A stretch of 42,799 nucleotides of DNA from a virus. This document shows, piece after piece, positions 15,629 to 22,005 of this stretch. The DNA lies in IMG/VR virus record IMGVR_UViG_3300026334_000002, positions 1-42,799 of that record, one strand, 5' to 3'. Below the pieces are notes generated by a model, which saw only the letters and a list, made by a program, of their open reading frames with translations, made no database searches and was not told the origin of the DNA. The stretch's first letter is position 1; each line of letters begins with the position of its first letter. The position numbers and the translations under genes were made by a program.

Positions 15629-16136
15629 GTTCCTCTGCTCTCTCCATGGCGAGCCGGAAGCGCTCGCTGAGCCTCATGTTCACGTTCATCTCCATCGGCT
15701 TGTCGTGCAGGTGGTTCACTGTGATCACAGCCTTGCCTTTGGCGCGATCGTAAAGATATTTGCGAGTCTCGAGCGCCGTGCGCGAGGCAAACCAGAGCAG
15801 CGCCCAGCCCTGCACTTCATAGTCCAGCTTCTGGAACTTGGCATCGGCTGCGTTTCTTAGAGCGAGCGCGAGCTCGCGTCGCGCTTCCAGCTTCTCTAGC
15901 TCTTTGCGGCTTTCACTGGTCGCATCTTCGGGGACTTCGTAGGGCTCCGAGCTCACCAGCAGAGCGCGGTGCTCCATGATTTCCGGATCGATCGCGTTCA
16001 GCTCATCGATGAGGTGCTGCGCGTGATCTTTGCCGGTGACGGTGCGGCCGTCGATGACCTGGACCGGCGCTTCCCGTTTCTTCCGGCCGGCGTTGGGCCG
16101 CGCGCCGCCCTTCCTCTTTGGGGGCTGCGGGGTCAC
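15603..16136 (-). CDS. terS: Putative terminase small subunit
   Basis: 177 residues from GTG. The N-terminus is basic and low-complexity (PKRKGGARPNAGRKKREAP, a GGARPNAGRKK motif common in phage small terminases). A long charged helical segment follows (SRKELEKLEARRELALALRN), and near the end TRKYLYDRAKGKAVITVNHL precedes HDKPMEMNVN. It should recognise the packaging site and bring DNA to TerL. It is the first gene of the late transcription unit. A promoter at 16150-16180 would start mRNA only a few bases before this GTG. Confidence 0.7.
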   Translation of the reverse strand: MTPQPPKRKGGARPNAGRKKREAPVQVIDGRTVTGKDHAQHLIDELNAIDPEIMEHRALLVSSEPYEVPEDATSESRKELEKLEARRELALALRNAADAKFQKLDYEVQGWALLWFASRTALETRKYLYDRAKGKAVITVNHLHDKPMEMNVNMRLSERFRLAMERAEERVRNGRAN

Positions 16137-16149
16137 CTTTGAAAACAGC

Positions 16150-16180
16150 TATATAAATCAACCGAAATCAATGAATTCAA
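16150..16180 (-). promoter_or_regulatory. Putative late promoter before terS
   Basis: Read on the minus strand: TTGAAT (16175-16180), 19-base spacer, TATATA (16150-16155). The start site would fall around 16142, about six bases before the GTG at 16136, so the message would be nearly leaderless. The spacer is longer than the ideal 17. The promoter lies inside the TTGATT-containing repeats at 16156-16326, which could be regulator sites. Confidence 0.45.
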
Positions 16181-16326
16181 CCCCTTTTCAATCGCTTGCG
16201 GAGGCGGCCCCACGTGTTTGCAACGACTTGCGAGCCGCAGCGCCGCGAAATCCACGCACGGCACGGTTGATTTAAGTATTGAAAAACCAACCATTTGCGT
16301 TGAATTCGGTTGATTTCCGATTGATT
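16156..16326. repeat. Inverted and iterated TTGATT/AATCAA repeats upstream of the late operon
   Basis: AATCAACCG (16156-16164) is mirrored by CGGTTGATT (16307-16315). GAATTCAACC (16173-16182) is mirrored by GTTGAATTC (16299-16307). Further copies of TTGATT occur at 16267 and 16321. The stretch 16137-16410 has no gene. It separates the serine recombinase gene from terS, so it could be an operator for late genes or a recombination site. Confidence 0.55.
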
Positions 16327-16410
16327 GTTTCGGCCATCTCACGAGGAAAACTGCCTCAAAAAGGGTCTAAGTCGTTGATGTTTCTCTTCGGACGATATGA
16401 AACACGCGAA

Positions 16411-16962
16411 TCAGGCGGATTTCCGCTGAGTCTGGCGCCAGAGGGTAGTTCGACTGGGTCCGCGGCGCGGATCGATCTTTCTCCCTGGGACGCGGCCTTC
16501 CGCTCGAGCCAGGGCCAGGCCGGCCTTGGTGCGCTCGGCGATCACGTTGCGCTCGAACTCGGCGAAGACGGCGAGAACTCCAAAGATCAGTTTCCCCATC
16601 GAGGTCGAGAGATCAAAGTTGTCTTTCAGGGAAACGAAGGCGACGTCGGCATCGCGCAGCGCGGCGATCAGATTGTGCAGATCCATCACCGATCGGCCGA
16701 AGCGATCGAGACGCCACACGACGACGGCGTCGATGTCACGCAGGCCTTTGGTTGCATCGCGCATCATCTTCTGCAGCTGGGGACGGTTCGCGTTCTTGCC
16801 GCTGAGCCGCTCGACGTATTCGAAGGCTACGATGTGCCGATTCGATCGACACCACTCGCGCAACTCGCGCAGCTGTACTTCGGGATTCTGTTCTTTTGCC
16901 TGGATGTCGGCGAGCTGGCCGCGCTGGGGTTTCGAGACGCGGGCGTAGAGGGCGACTTTCAT
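16411..16962 (-). CDS. Serine recombinase (resolvase/invertase family)
   Basis: 183 residues from ATG 16962, which overlaps the preceding stop as ATGA. Catalytic N-domain: MKVALYARVS with Ser10 as nucleophile and Arg8; VVVWRLDRFGRSVMDL for the conserved arginines; the long dimer helix with FAEFERNVIAERTKAGLALA. Small serine recombinases cut two sites as a tetramer. The C-terminus after GRVPGRK is only about 23 residues, so the DNA-binding helix-turn-helix appears truncated or very divergent (PSRTTLWRQ resembles only the last helix). Could act as integrase substitute, dimer resolvase or tail-gene invertase; no inverted segment was identified. Confidence 0.85.
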   Translation of the reverse strand: MKVALYARVSKPQRGQLADIQAKEQNPEVQLRELREWCRSNRHIVAFEYVERLSGKNANRPQLQKMMRDATKGLRDIDAVVVWRLDRFGRSVMDLHNLIAALRDADVAFVSLKDNFDLSTSMGKLIFGVLAVFAEFERNVIAERTKAGLALARAEGRVPGRKIDPRRGPSRTTLWRQTQRKSA

Positions 16963-17162
16963 GCAGCGATGCGCTTCCGTCCCATCGTTATACTCCGGCT
17001 TCTCTGCCAGCGCCTCAGCCAGTAGCCGGCCGCCCCGATCACGTAGACGGGATCGGCGGTGCGCCGCAACCTGGCGAGCATTGCGAGTTCGGCCTGGCGG
17101 ACCTGGAGCTCGGCCTGACGGGCCATCTTCAGTCGGTCGCGTTCGTATTGCTCGCGGGTCAT
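16959..17162 (-). CDS. Small basic helical protein upstream of the recombinase
   Basis: 67 residues from the ATG at 17162 (ATGA overlaps at both ends). An N-terminal coiled-coil helix (REQYERDRLKMARQAELQVR, QAELAMLARLRR) is followed by a short hydrophobic stretch with Arg/Trp (VYVIGAAGYWLRRWQRSRS). Translational coupling to the recombinase suggests a linked job, for example an accessory DNA-binding or membrane-associated protein. No family recognised. Confidence 0.6.
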   Translation of the reverse strand: MTREQYERDRLKMARQAELQVRQAELAMLARLRRTADPVYVIGAAGYWLRRWQRSRSITMGRKRIAA

Positions 17163-17461
17163 CGCAAGAGCCGATACACCCAGCGGACAATCTCCGGAAG
17201 TCTTGCCGCTGCCGCGGACATCAAGACCAGGGCCATTCCACGCCAAAATCGCAACGTCTCCATCCGCCGGATGTGCGCCCACTGGTAGTTGTCGGAGCGC
17301 AGCAACATTTCCGGTGAGTAGCGGCCTTCGTACTGCTTGGTGCGATCGATCTTGCGGTAGGTCCCAATCCGTTTCGCTCGTTCCAACTCGTTTTCGCGGA
17401 GCCCGTTCATGGCGATGTCGTAGAGAAAATCAGTGGCAGAGTTTATGTCCGGGGCGGGCAT
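17159..17461 (-). CDS. Hypothetical protein with C-terminal membrane helix
   Basis: 100 residues. The N-terminus is polar and helical (DINSATDFLYDIAMNGLREN, ELERAKRIGTYRKIDRTKQY). The C-terminus has one likely membrane segment (FWRGMALVLMSAAAARLPEI) and a short basic end. Joined to its neighbours by ATGA at 17159-17162 and by a 19-base overlap upstream. Function unknown. Confidence 0.55.
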   Translation of the reverse strand: MPAPDINSATDFLYDIAMNGLRENELERAKRIGTYRKIDRTKQYEGRYSPEMLLRSDNYQWAHIRRMETLRFWRGMALVLMSAAAARLPEIVRWVYRLLR

Positions 17462-17661
17462 CCATCGGATTTCTTAGCGGGGAACAGTTCGTACCCTTCG
17501 AAAATCACCAACGCCAGCATCAGCCTCATCCTCAAACTCACCTTCCCATCCGACCCATCCCTCGTAGCTTCGATCCAGGCGGTGCGCCAGGGCCACTTGC
17601 CCACGGCTCTGCGCAGCTCGACCATCTCCTCCACCAGGGCAAGAATTTCGGAAACCTTCAC
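17443..17661 (-). CDS. Hypothetical helical protein
   Basis: 72 residues from GTG 17661: VKVSEILALVEEMVELRRAV, then KWPWRTAWIEATRDGSDG and SLRMRLMLALVIFEGYELFP. Helix, short polar loop with aromatics, helix. The GTG start was chosen because the reading frame upstream of it looks non-coding; an ATG start lies in another frame. It overlaps the next gene by 19 bases. No known family. Confidence 0.5.
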   Translation of the reverse strand: MKVSEILALVEEMVELRRAVGKWPWRTAWIEATRDGSDGKVSLRMRLMLALVIFEGYELFPAKKSDGCPPRT

Positions 17662-17668
17662 GCATGGG

Positions 17669-18037
17669 TTAAGCGGGGATCGCGGCGGTGATGCATCGAG
17701 CGGCGATCGAATCGATCGAACTGGAATCGATGGACCAATCCCAACCGGCGCGGACGGAAGCAAGGCGCGGACGCGAGTCGCTCGAGGGTGGAACGTATTT
17801 GACTCCTGGCAGTTCAGCGCGCGGCATGTTCAGGGACTCAACGGCCACAGGATCGGGAGACTGGGCTTTGCCGGAGGGGAGGTATTCGCGGGCAATGATG
17901 CCGCAAGCAGGATCGCAGGGATCGACCCAGTCCGCAAGTCCTTCATGGACTTGGGTTTCGAGGTAGTTAAGGTTTTTACGGACGATCGGGCGATCCACAC
18001 GGGGATCGGCCCGGCGAGCGAACACAGGAAATCTCAT
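17669..18037 (-). CDS. Hypothetical protein at the head of the recombinase operon
   Basis: 122 residues from ATG 18037. N-terminal basic segment (RFPVFARRADPRVDRPIVRK, NLNYLETQ), a middle with DWVDPCDPACGIIAREYL and a Ser/Asp-rich C-terminus. No clear domain or membrane helix. It is the first gene of a five-gene minus unit ending in the recombinase. The plus strand is also open here, but its translation is rich in Arg/Gly and looks less coding. Confidence 0.5.
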   Translation of the reverse strand: MRFPVFARRADPRVDRPIVRKNLNYLETQVHEGLADWVDPCDPACGIIAREYLPSGKAQSPDPVAVESLNMPRAELPGVKYVPPSSDSRPRLASVRAGWDWSIDSSSIDSIAARCITAAIPA

Positions 18038-18105
18038 AAGGTGGGTGGTGAAAGTCGGCTACCGCTTTGGCGCGCGGGCAGGCGCTCGAGACGTCGGACG
18101 AAGAA

Positions 18106-18140
18106 GGGAAGGGTCGCGTGCTGAGTCGCAAGCCCTTCCC
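18106..18140. repeat. Inverted repeat in the gene-free stretch 18038-18301
   Basis: GGGAAGGG (18106-18113) pairs with CCCTTCCC (18133-18140) around a 19-base loop. The stretch 18038-18301 has no convincing gene; it separates the leftward recombinase unit from rightward small genes and must hold their promoters. I found no clear -35/-10 pair in it. Confidence 0.45.
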
Positions 18141-18301
18141 GGAACGACTGGTCGGAGGACGGGTCGTTATGTCGCCGTCTAGCTTAAGCGATGAGCCCGG
18201 AGCGAGCGCAAGTTACCGACGGGGGATGACGGTTACCAAGGGCCATGGACCGAGGGGTGTTGTGGCTCAGGGTTTTTCCTGATATGCCCGAAGGAGCTGC
18301 T

Positions 18302-18319
18302 ATGAGAGTCTCGTCTCAT
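18302..18319. promoter_or_regulatory. Short palindrome, possible operator
   Basis: ATGAGA (18302-18307), spacer GTCTCG, TCTCAT (18314-18319) is a perfect 6-bp palindrome 18 bases upstream of the 18337 gene. AAGGAG precedes the ATG inside it, so this ATG could also start a short leader peptide in another frame. Operator role is inferred only from position. Confidence 0.35.
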
Positions 18320-18336
18320 TTACGGACCAGCAGGCC

Positions 18337-18522
18337 ATGCGAATCTTCCTTTCACCCTACGCGCACGAACTCCATCACACCGGAGACCGGTGCGCCGACG
18401 ACTGCCCAGCGTGCAAGTGGGCGGAGGAATTCGAGTCTGAAGTCGAGCTGGTAAAGAAGCCTTCCCGATCGTTTGTTCCGGTGGTGGTCAAGAAGGGGTT
18501 GGAGCAGAGGTTGGGGAGCTAG
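18337..18522 (+). CDS. Small Cys/His metal-binding-type protein
   Basis: 61 residues. The middle HELHHTGDRCADDCPACKWA has three cysteines and several histidines spaced as a compact zinc site. The ending is basic (KKPSRSFVPVVVKKGLEQRL). It is a single rightward gene in the regulatory stretch. Similar tiny Cys/His proteins fill the leftward early region of this genome. Function unknown. Confidence 0.55.
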   Translation: MRIFLSPYAHELHHTGDRCADDCPACKWAEEFESEVELVKKPSRSFVPVVVKKGLEQRLGS

Positions 18523-18687
18523 CCGTTTTATCTTCTACGATTTTGGGGCTTTGAGCGAGGGTGCGCCGGGTCCCTGCCCTCCGTCAGTGTTGCTCCTAGT
18601 GAGAGAATGAACCCATGGTCAGTTTTAGCGCCTACCAGCGCCAGTTTCACACGGCGCTCCGAACAGCGATGCGGACGTTGCCCCTGC

Positions 18688-18966
18688 CTATTTCTTCCCC
18701 GGCGATGGTTTCGATGACGGTGGCCCGGCTGGCGGTTCGCCTAGCCCAGTTAGGACCCCTACCGTTTTTGCGCACTTCAGATATTCCGTCAAAGCCAATG
18801 CCGCACATTCAAGAATCCGGCGATCATCCAGTTGCGCCACGGCACGAAAAGCCTGCTCGTCGGCTCCAGTCCAAATCCCCTCGCGCTTTAAAGCATCGCT
18901 GAGCGTGCTCATCGCCTGAATGAGACGGGCGAACATCAACACCATCAGTTCATGTTCTTGGGGATT
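18688..18966 (-). CDS. Hypothetical helical protein
   Basis: 92 residues from GTG 18966, which overlaps a short frame ending ARWSKQKK...K* as GTGA. Helices: EHELMVLMFARLIQAMSTLS, DEQAFRAVAQLDDRRILECA, ALALTEYLKCAKTVGVLTGL, then a Pro/Lys tail. An ATG at 19044 would add 26 residues that overlap the upstream gene. The plus strand over the same bases is open but Pro/Ser-rich. No known family. The stretch 18523-18687 holds no clear gene. Confidence 0.5.
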   Translation of the reverse strand, partial: NPQEHELMVLMFARLIQAMSTLSDALKREGIWTGADEQAFRAVAQLDDRRILECAALALTEYLKCAKTVGVLTGLGEPPAGPPSSKPSPGKK

Positions 18967-18983
18967 CACTTCTCTGCCTTCTC

Positions 18984-19011
18984 CTTCTTCTGCTTGGACC
19001 AGCGGGCTTGC
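18984..19011. repeat. 28-bp direct repeat, copy 1 (copy 2 at 19384-19411)
   Basis: The 28 bases beginning CTTCTTCTGCTTGGACC are identical to 19384-19411, exactly 400 bases away, and differ on both sides. A partial third copy (14 bases) is at 19686-19699. On the minus strand all three encode ARWSKQKK or ARWSKQKN in one frame, the C-terminal tail of the 53-residue protein at 19664-19825. This points to duplication of a gene end. Confidence 0.8.
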
Positions 19012-19018
19012 CAGAGGT

Positions 19019-19327
19019 TCAAAACTTCTCGATTTCCTTTTCAAGTTCGTGTAGTTTGCTGGCCTTCTCGATCAATTCGCTGGAATGGTCGAAAAAGCCG
19101 GGCTGGCAGAGTTGCCGCTGCAGCTGATTGACGTGGTCGATCTGAAGCCGCTCGTCCGGGGCGCGGCCGGAAGGTTCAGCCAGAAATCGAAACAGGGCCG
19201 CCTTGGTGGTATCGAGCAGCTCGCCGTACTCCCGGAAGAATGCCTGCAGGGTGGCGACTTCGGCGCGCAGCTTTTTGGCCGCATCGCGGGCCCTGCCCTG
19301 CGCGATATATCTCTGCTCGTCGGTCAT
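19019..19327 (-). CDS. Hypothetical coiled-coil protein
   Basis: 102 residues from ATG 19327. Mostly helical: RYIAQGRARDAAKKLRAEVA, TLQAFFREYGELLDTTKAAL, VNQLQRQLCQPGFFDHSSEL, ending KASKLHELEKEIEKF. Heptad spacing suggests a coiled coil. It belongs to a leftward set of small genes between 19.8 and 18.7 kb. No family or function recognised. Confidence 0.5.
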   Translation of the reverse strand: MTDEQRYIAQGRARDAAKKLRAEVATLQAFFREYGELLDTTKAALFRFLAEPSGRAPDERLQIDHVNQLQRQLCQPGFFDHSSELIEKASKLHELEKEIEKF

Positions 19328-19365
19328 GCTTCGGACTTTACCGTCTCAGTGGAAAGAGCGCCAAG

Positions 19366-19434
19366 TTACGACTGTGCTTTCATCTTCTTCTGCTTGGACC
19401 AGCGGGCTTGCTCTGAATGAGAGAATGAAGGCAT
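19366..19434 (-). pseudogene. 22-codon remnant carrying the ARWSKQKK tail
   Basis: A short frame MPSFSHSEQARWSKQKKM... ending in TAA. The last half repeats the C-terminal tail of the 53-residue protein at 19664-19825; the first half does not match it. It contains copy 2 of the 28-bp repeat (19384-19411). Best read as a leftover of a duplicated gene whose body was lost, though a functional micropeptide cannot be excluded. Confidence 0.4.
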
Positions 19435-19451
19435 GGCAGAGACCGTTTCTA

Positions 19452-19667
19452 CTACTCCGACTCCAGTCTCCGTTGAAGATTTTCGAGAGACACTAGCAGC
19501 ATATCGTGAGCTTTCGAACTTCTTAGATTCTCTAACTCCCGCAGGAAGGCGGCGTAGAGAGCTGGATGCTGCAATTCTAGGACACGCTCCAGAGCGGTAA
19601 GCCTGGTTCGAGCGTCCGCCGCATCGGCCACTGCCTGGACGAGATCCCGCGCGCTCTGTTTGTTCAC
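19452..19667 (-). CDS. Hypothetical helical protein
   Basis: 71 residues from GTG 19667, which overlaps the preceding stop as GTGA. Sequence is helical: VNKQSARDLVQAVADAADAR, TRLTALERVLELQHPALYAA, FLRELENLRSS. It may be an adaptor-type or DNA-binding helical bundle but shows no known motif. A 55-codon plus-strand frame (19433-19600) lies antisense to it; the coupled start favours the minus strand. Confidence 0.5.
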   Translation of the reverse strand: MNKQSARDLVQAVADAADARTRLTALERVLELQHPALYAAFLRELENLRSSKAHDMLLVSLENLQRRLESE

Positions 19668-19825
19668 TTCGCCGCTTTCTGGTTTTTCTGCTTGGACCAT
19701 CTAGCTTGGGCAGCGCGGCGCATCTTTTCGATCCGCTCTTCTGGCGTCATCTTTTCGGCAGTGGCTTTTCCGCCCTTCCGCCCGAACTTGGCAAAATAAT
19801 CGCGGATTTCCTGCTTAGTGGCCAT
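19664..19825 (-). CDS. Small basic phage protein with GRKGG...ARW pattern
   Basis: 53 residues: MATKQEIRDYFAKFGRKGGK, then TPEERIEKMRRAAQARW and a Lys/Gln tail. The order G-R-x-G-G-x-x-A, T-P-E-E-R and A-x-x-A-R-W is a common architecture of tiny bacterial and phage proteins, basic and probably nucleic-acid binding. It is the first leftward gene opposite the strong promoter at 19870, so it is a candidate regulator next to the early switch region; that is inference. Confidence 0.6.
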   Translation of the reverse strand: MATKQEIRDYFAKFGRKGGKATAEKMTPEERIEKMRRAAQARWSKQKNQKAAK

Positions 19826-19869
19826 GCATTGCACCGTACCAGATTCTTAGGGGGTGTGCAAGAATTATC

Positions 19870-19899
19870 TTGACACTGCACAGGGGCTGAGCATATTAT
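19870..19899 (+). promoter_or_regulatory. Strong sigma70-type promoter giving a leaderless early mRNA
   Basis: TTGACA (19870-19875), 18-base spacer, TATTAT (19894-19899). The predicted start site, about seven bases after the -10 box, is at 19906, the A of the ATG of the next gene. No ribosome site lies between. This is the best promoter match in the window and drives the rightward recombination operon. Confidence 0.8.
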
Positions 19900-19905
19900 T
19901 GCCTC

Positions 19906-20136
19906 ATGAACATCGATGAACGAATCGAGGCGTTGGTCCAGTCGGTAGAGCTTCTCGCATCGCTCCACAAAGACAACGAGCGGCGAAACACGGAACAGAT
20001 GGATAAAACCGACCGACAAATCAAGCGGTTAGGCCGCTACATTCACAACGTTTCTGAGTTGATTTTAGATCACGAAGCGCGGCTTCGGGCTGTCGAAGGC
20101 GACGACGAAGAAGACGACAACGAAATCGAGCAGTAA
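19906..20136 (+). CDS. Small coiled-coil protein, first gene of the rightward operon
   Basis: 76 residues: MNIDERIEALVQSVELLASL, an E/R/K-rich middle (HKDNERRNTEQMDKTDRQIK), NVSELILDHEARLRAVEG and a very acidic tail (DDEEDDNEIEQ). Heptad-like helices suggest a coiled-coil oligomer. The start codon coincides with the predicted transcription start, so translation is probably leaderless. Unknown function; the position suggests an early regulator or host-factor binder. Confidence 0.65.
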   Translation: MNIDERIEALVQSVELLASLHKDNERRNTEQMDKTDRQIKRLGRYIHNVSELILDHEARLRAVEGDDEEDDNEIEQ

Positions 20137-20148
20137 AACATAAGCGCC

Positions 20149-20178
20149 CCGGGTGGCGTGTTTCCCCACGCACCCGAG
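20149..20178 (+). other. GC-rich hairpin between the first two early genes
   Basis: CCGGGTGGCGTG (20149-20160) pairs with CACGCACCCG (20167-20176) with one bulged G. No T run follows, so it is not a standard terminator. It lies 30 bases upstream of an AGGAGG ribosome site and could be an RNA processing or stability element. Confidence 0.4.
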
Positions 20179-20210
20179 GCTAACCAGATGAACCTAGCTA
20201 GGAGGCTCAC

Positions 20211-20810
20211 GTGGCTGCGCACCATCTTACCGTCCTTCACTCCCCTGATTTTCCACAGACCTATTCCGGTCAACTCATCGACTCTCTGATCCGCTCGGCG
20301 GAAATCGCACAACCACGTCTTGGTGTTTGCTGGTACGACGACGGCTGCGAAGTCTGCTCCCAGCCGGGAGTGGTTCACCAGCTCGGGACTGACTACGAAT
20401 TCTGCCTCGACCACTTCCGCAAGGTGATGCGCCCCCTTCTGCTGGTGCTGATGCTCTCTGTCGGCGCTTCCGCTCAGACTCGCTTCTGGGATGCGCCGCG
20501 GACAACCGAGGTCGGTATCTATGCCAGCGCGATCGCGCTGGATGGCTGGGCAACACAGCGCGGATTTTCAATGCCGGGTTTCGTCGAGGAGAATCCCTTG
20601 GCTCGGCCATTCGTTCGTCGCGGCATTGGAGGCCAGTTCGGGGCTTCGGCTCTAGGCTTCGCCGCCGGCGTAGGTCCGAGCTACCTGCTGTACCGCAGCG
20701 GTCACCGGAAACTCTCACGGATTTGGTTGCACGTCTTTGCCGCGGGTGAAGCCGCGAACTCCGTACAGATGGCATGGATGGTTACGCACCGGAAGGTGAC
20801 CCGTGACTGA
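20211..20810 (+). CDS. Fusion: Cys/His N-terminal part plus secreted-protein paralogue
   Basis: 199 residues from GTG with AGGAGG six bases upstream. Residues 1-72 contain CWYDDGCEVC and YEFCLDHFRK, a possible zinc site. Residues 73-199 begin MRPLLLVLMLSVGASAQT, a complete signal peptide, and then match the protein at 35341-35721 along its whole length (FWDAPRT.EVG.YASAIALD, GWATQRG, MPGFVEENP.ARPFV, LGFAAGVGPSYL.YR, HRKLSRIWLHVF.AGE). The internal ATG at 20427 is the paralogue's start and lies in a TGATG, as in the late copy. Either an in-frame fusion, or two products from two starts. The C-terminal half has Gly/Ala membrane-like segments. Function unknown. Confidence 0.65.
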   Translation: MAAHHLTVLHSPDFPQTYSGQLIDSLIRSAEIAQPRLGVCWYDDGCEVCSQPGVVHQLGTDYEFCLDHFRKVMRPLLLVLMLSVGASAQTRFWDAPRTTEVGIYASAIALDGWATQRGFSMPGFVEENPLARPFVRRGIGGQFGASALGFAAGVGPSYLLYRSGHRKLSRIWLHVFAAGEAANSVQMAWMVTHRKVTRD

Positions 20811-20973
20811 TCTCCGCTCTCCACAGCTGGAAGATTCCGTGGTCCGCGCCATCGTCCACCTCAACTTCAACGAGCCGGAGCAAGCGCTCGCAATCCTTTT
20901 GGGCGCACTCAGCGACTGCAACTTTGAATCCAGAAAGGAAAACTCTGATGGCAACCACGCCCATTCACTCTGA
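20803..20973 (+). CDS. Possible small helical protein between the fusion gene and the recombination gene
   Basis: 56 residues from GTG 20803, overlapping the upstream stop by 8 bases and the next start by 26. Sequence: VTDLRSPQLEDSVVRAIVHL, NFNEPEQALAILLGALSDCN, then a polar end. The first 40 residues look like an acidic helical protein; the last 15 run through the next gene's ribosome site and may be accidental. Included because it fills the gap exactly. Confidence 0.4.
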   Translation: MTDLRSPQLEDSVVRAIVHLNFNEPEQALAILLGALSDCNFESRKENSDGNHAHSL

Positions 20974-21736
20974 TGTTCCGAAGATGCCGCCGCAGTCAAG
21001 CGAGATCATCCACGTCGAGGCGCATCCGCAGCTCCGATTGCAGCGCGCTCCGGAAGAGATTCTCGCCGAAGCCGCGAAAGCTGCGAAGGCCCTGCGCGAC
21101 CTGGTCGAGTCGAAGCCGAAAAAGGTAGTACTCAACGGTAAAACCTTTTTGCAGTTCGAGGACTGGCTCACCGTCGCGCGTTTTTACGGAATCACTGTCG
21201 CCGCTCGTGCGACGAATTATGTCGAGCGCGGCCGCGTGCAGGGGTACGAGTGTCATGCCGAAGCGATCCTGGTCTCGACGAACCAGGTGATCGGCGCCGG
21301 GCAAGCTGAGTGCCTCGATGACGAAAAGAACTGGAACATGCGGCCCGTCTACCGCGACGGCCGTTGTGTCGGAGAGGAGAAAGTGCCGCTCTTCCAGCTG
21401 CGCTCGATGGCGCAAACCAGAGCACAGGCGAAGGCGCTGCGCAGCATACTCGCTTGGGTGGTCGTGCTCGCTGGCTACGCGCCCACCCCGGCAGAAGAGA
21501 TGGACTCGAACGGCTCGAACGGCAACGGCCGCGCCATCGCCTCGCGCCTCGAATACACTCCCATGCACCCAGACCGCGTGCGCAAACTTTGCTTCGAGAT
21601 CGCCAACGCCTCCAACATCAACGAACTCCGCGGCCGCTACATCTCCGCCGGGAATGAAGCCAAGAAAGCCAACGACCGAGCCGCGCTGGATGCCTTCATT
21701 CAGGCGAAGGACGCGAGAAAGCGAGAGCTGCAATGA
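20948..21736 (+). CDS. Putative phage recombination protein (single-strand annealing type, by context)
   Basis: 262 residues from ATG 20948 with AGAAAGGA seven bases upstream. The core has KVVLNGKTFLQFEDWLTVAR, FYGITVAARATNYVE, GYECHAEAILVSTNQVIGAG and SMAQTRAQAKALRSILAWVV followed by VLAGYAPTPAEEMD, a pattern common in phage proteins placed just before an exonuclease. The C-terminus (HPDRVRKLCFEIANASNINE onwards) looks like a separate small domain after a Ser/Asn/Gly linker. Together with the YqaJ-type exonuclease 265 bases on, an annealing role like Redbeta/RecT is likely. Sequence alone does not prove it. Confidence 0.55.
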   Translation: MATTPIHSDVPKMPPQSSEIIHVEAHPQLRLQRAPEEILAEAAKAAKALRDLVESKPKKVVLNGKTFLQFEDWLTVARFYGITVAARATNYVERGRVQGYECHAEAILVSTNQVIGAGQAECLDDEKNWNMRPVYRDGRCVGEEKVPLFQLRSMAQTRAQAKALRSILAWVVVLAGYAPTPAEEMDSNGSNGNGRAIASRLEYTPMHPDRVRKLCFEIANASNINELRGRYISAGNEAKKANDRAALDAFIQAKDARKRELQ

Positions 21737-22005
21737 ACGAGATGTACGTCCACTTCTCCCACTTCAACTTCAACGCCGATGAGTGGCGCGAAGCCGCAAA
21801 GCGATACGTCGATCTCTGCAAGAGAATTCGAGAAATCGCCAAATTCGACGATGACATCGACCATGATGCGCTTGGGGAGAATTTCATCAGCTGCGATGTA
21901 TGCGAAGAACTGCGCGACCTCGAAGACCGCCAAGAGGAATTCGCCAAGGAATTCGCGCACATCTGGGCCGCGAAAATTATCGAGTTAACGAAGGAGGCCG
22001 CATGA
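21733..22005 (+). CDS. Small acidic protein between annealase and exonuclease
   Basis: 90 residues, linked to both neighbours by ATGA overlaps. MYVHFSHFNFNADEWREAAK, a helix YVDLCKRIREIAKFDDDIDH, ENFISCDVCEELRDLEDRQE and EFAKEFAHIWAAKIIELTKE. Aromatic at the start, acidic helices after. The tight coupling suggests it works with the recombination pair. No family recognised. Confidence 0.6.
   Translation: MNEMYVHFSHFNFNADEWREAAKRYVDLCKRIREIAKFDDDIDHDALGENFISCDVCEELRDLEDRQEEFAKEFAHIWAAKIIELTKEAA

Noticed and set aside
16411-17190. Longer recombinase starting at 17190
   Set aside because: The extra 76 residues are Arg/Pro-rich, overlap the upstream gene and precede the usual MKVALYARVS start.
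17582-18124. 180-codon plus-strand gene
   Set aside because: Covers two minus-strand genes of an ordered unit; translation is Arg/Gly/Ser-rich without motifs.
18615-18902. 95-codon plus-strand gene
   Set aside because: Pro/Ser/Arg-rich translation antisense to a helical minus-strand protein; looks like a shadow. The GAGAGAATGAA before it recurs at 19420 and may be part of the repeats.
19433-19600. 55-codon plus-strand gene (MAETVSTTPTPVSVEDFRE...)
   Set aside because: Composition looks fair, but it is antisense to the GTGA-coupled 19452-19667 gene and has no clear ribosome site. Not excluded.
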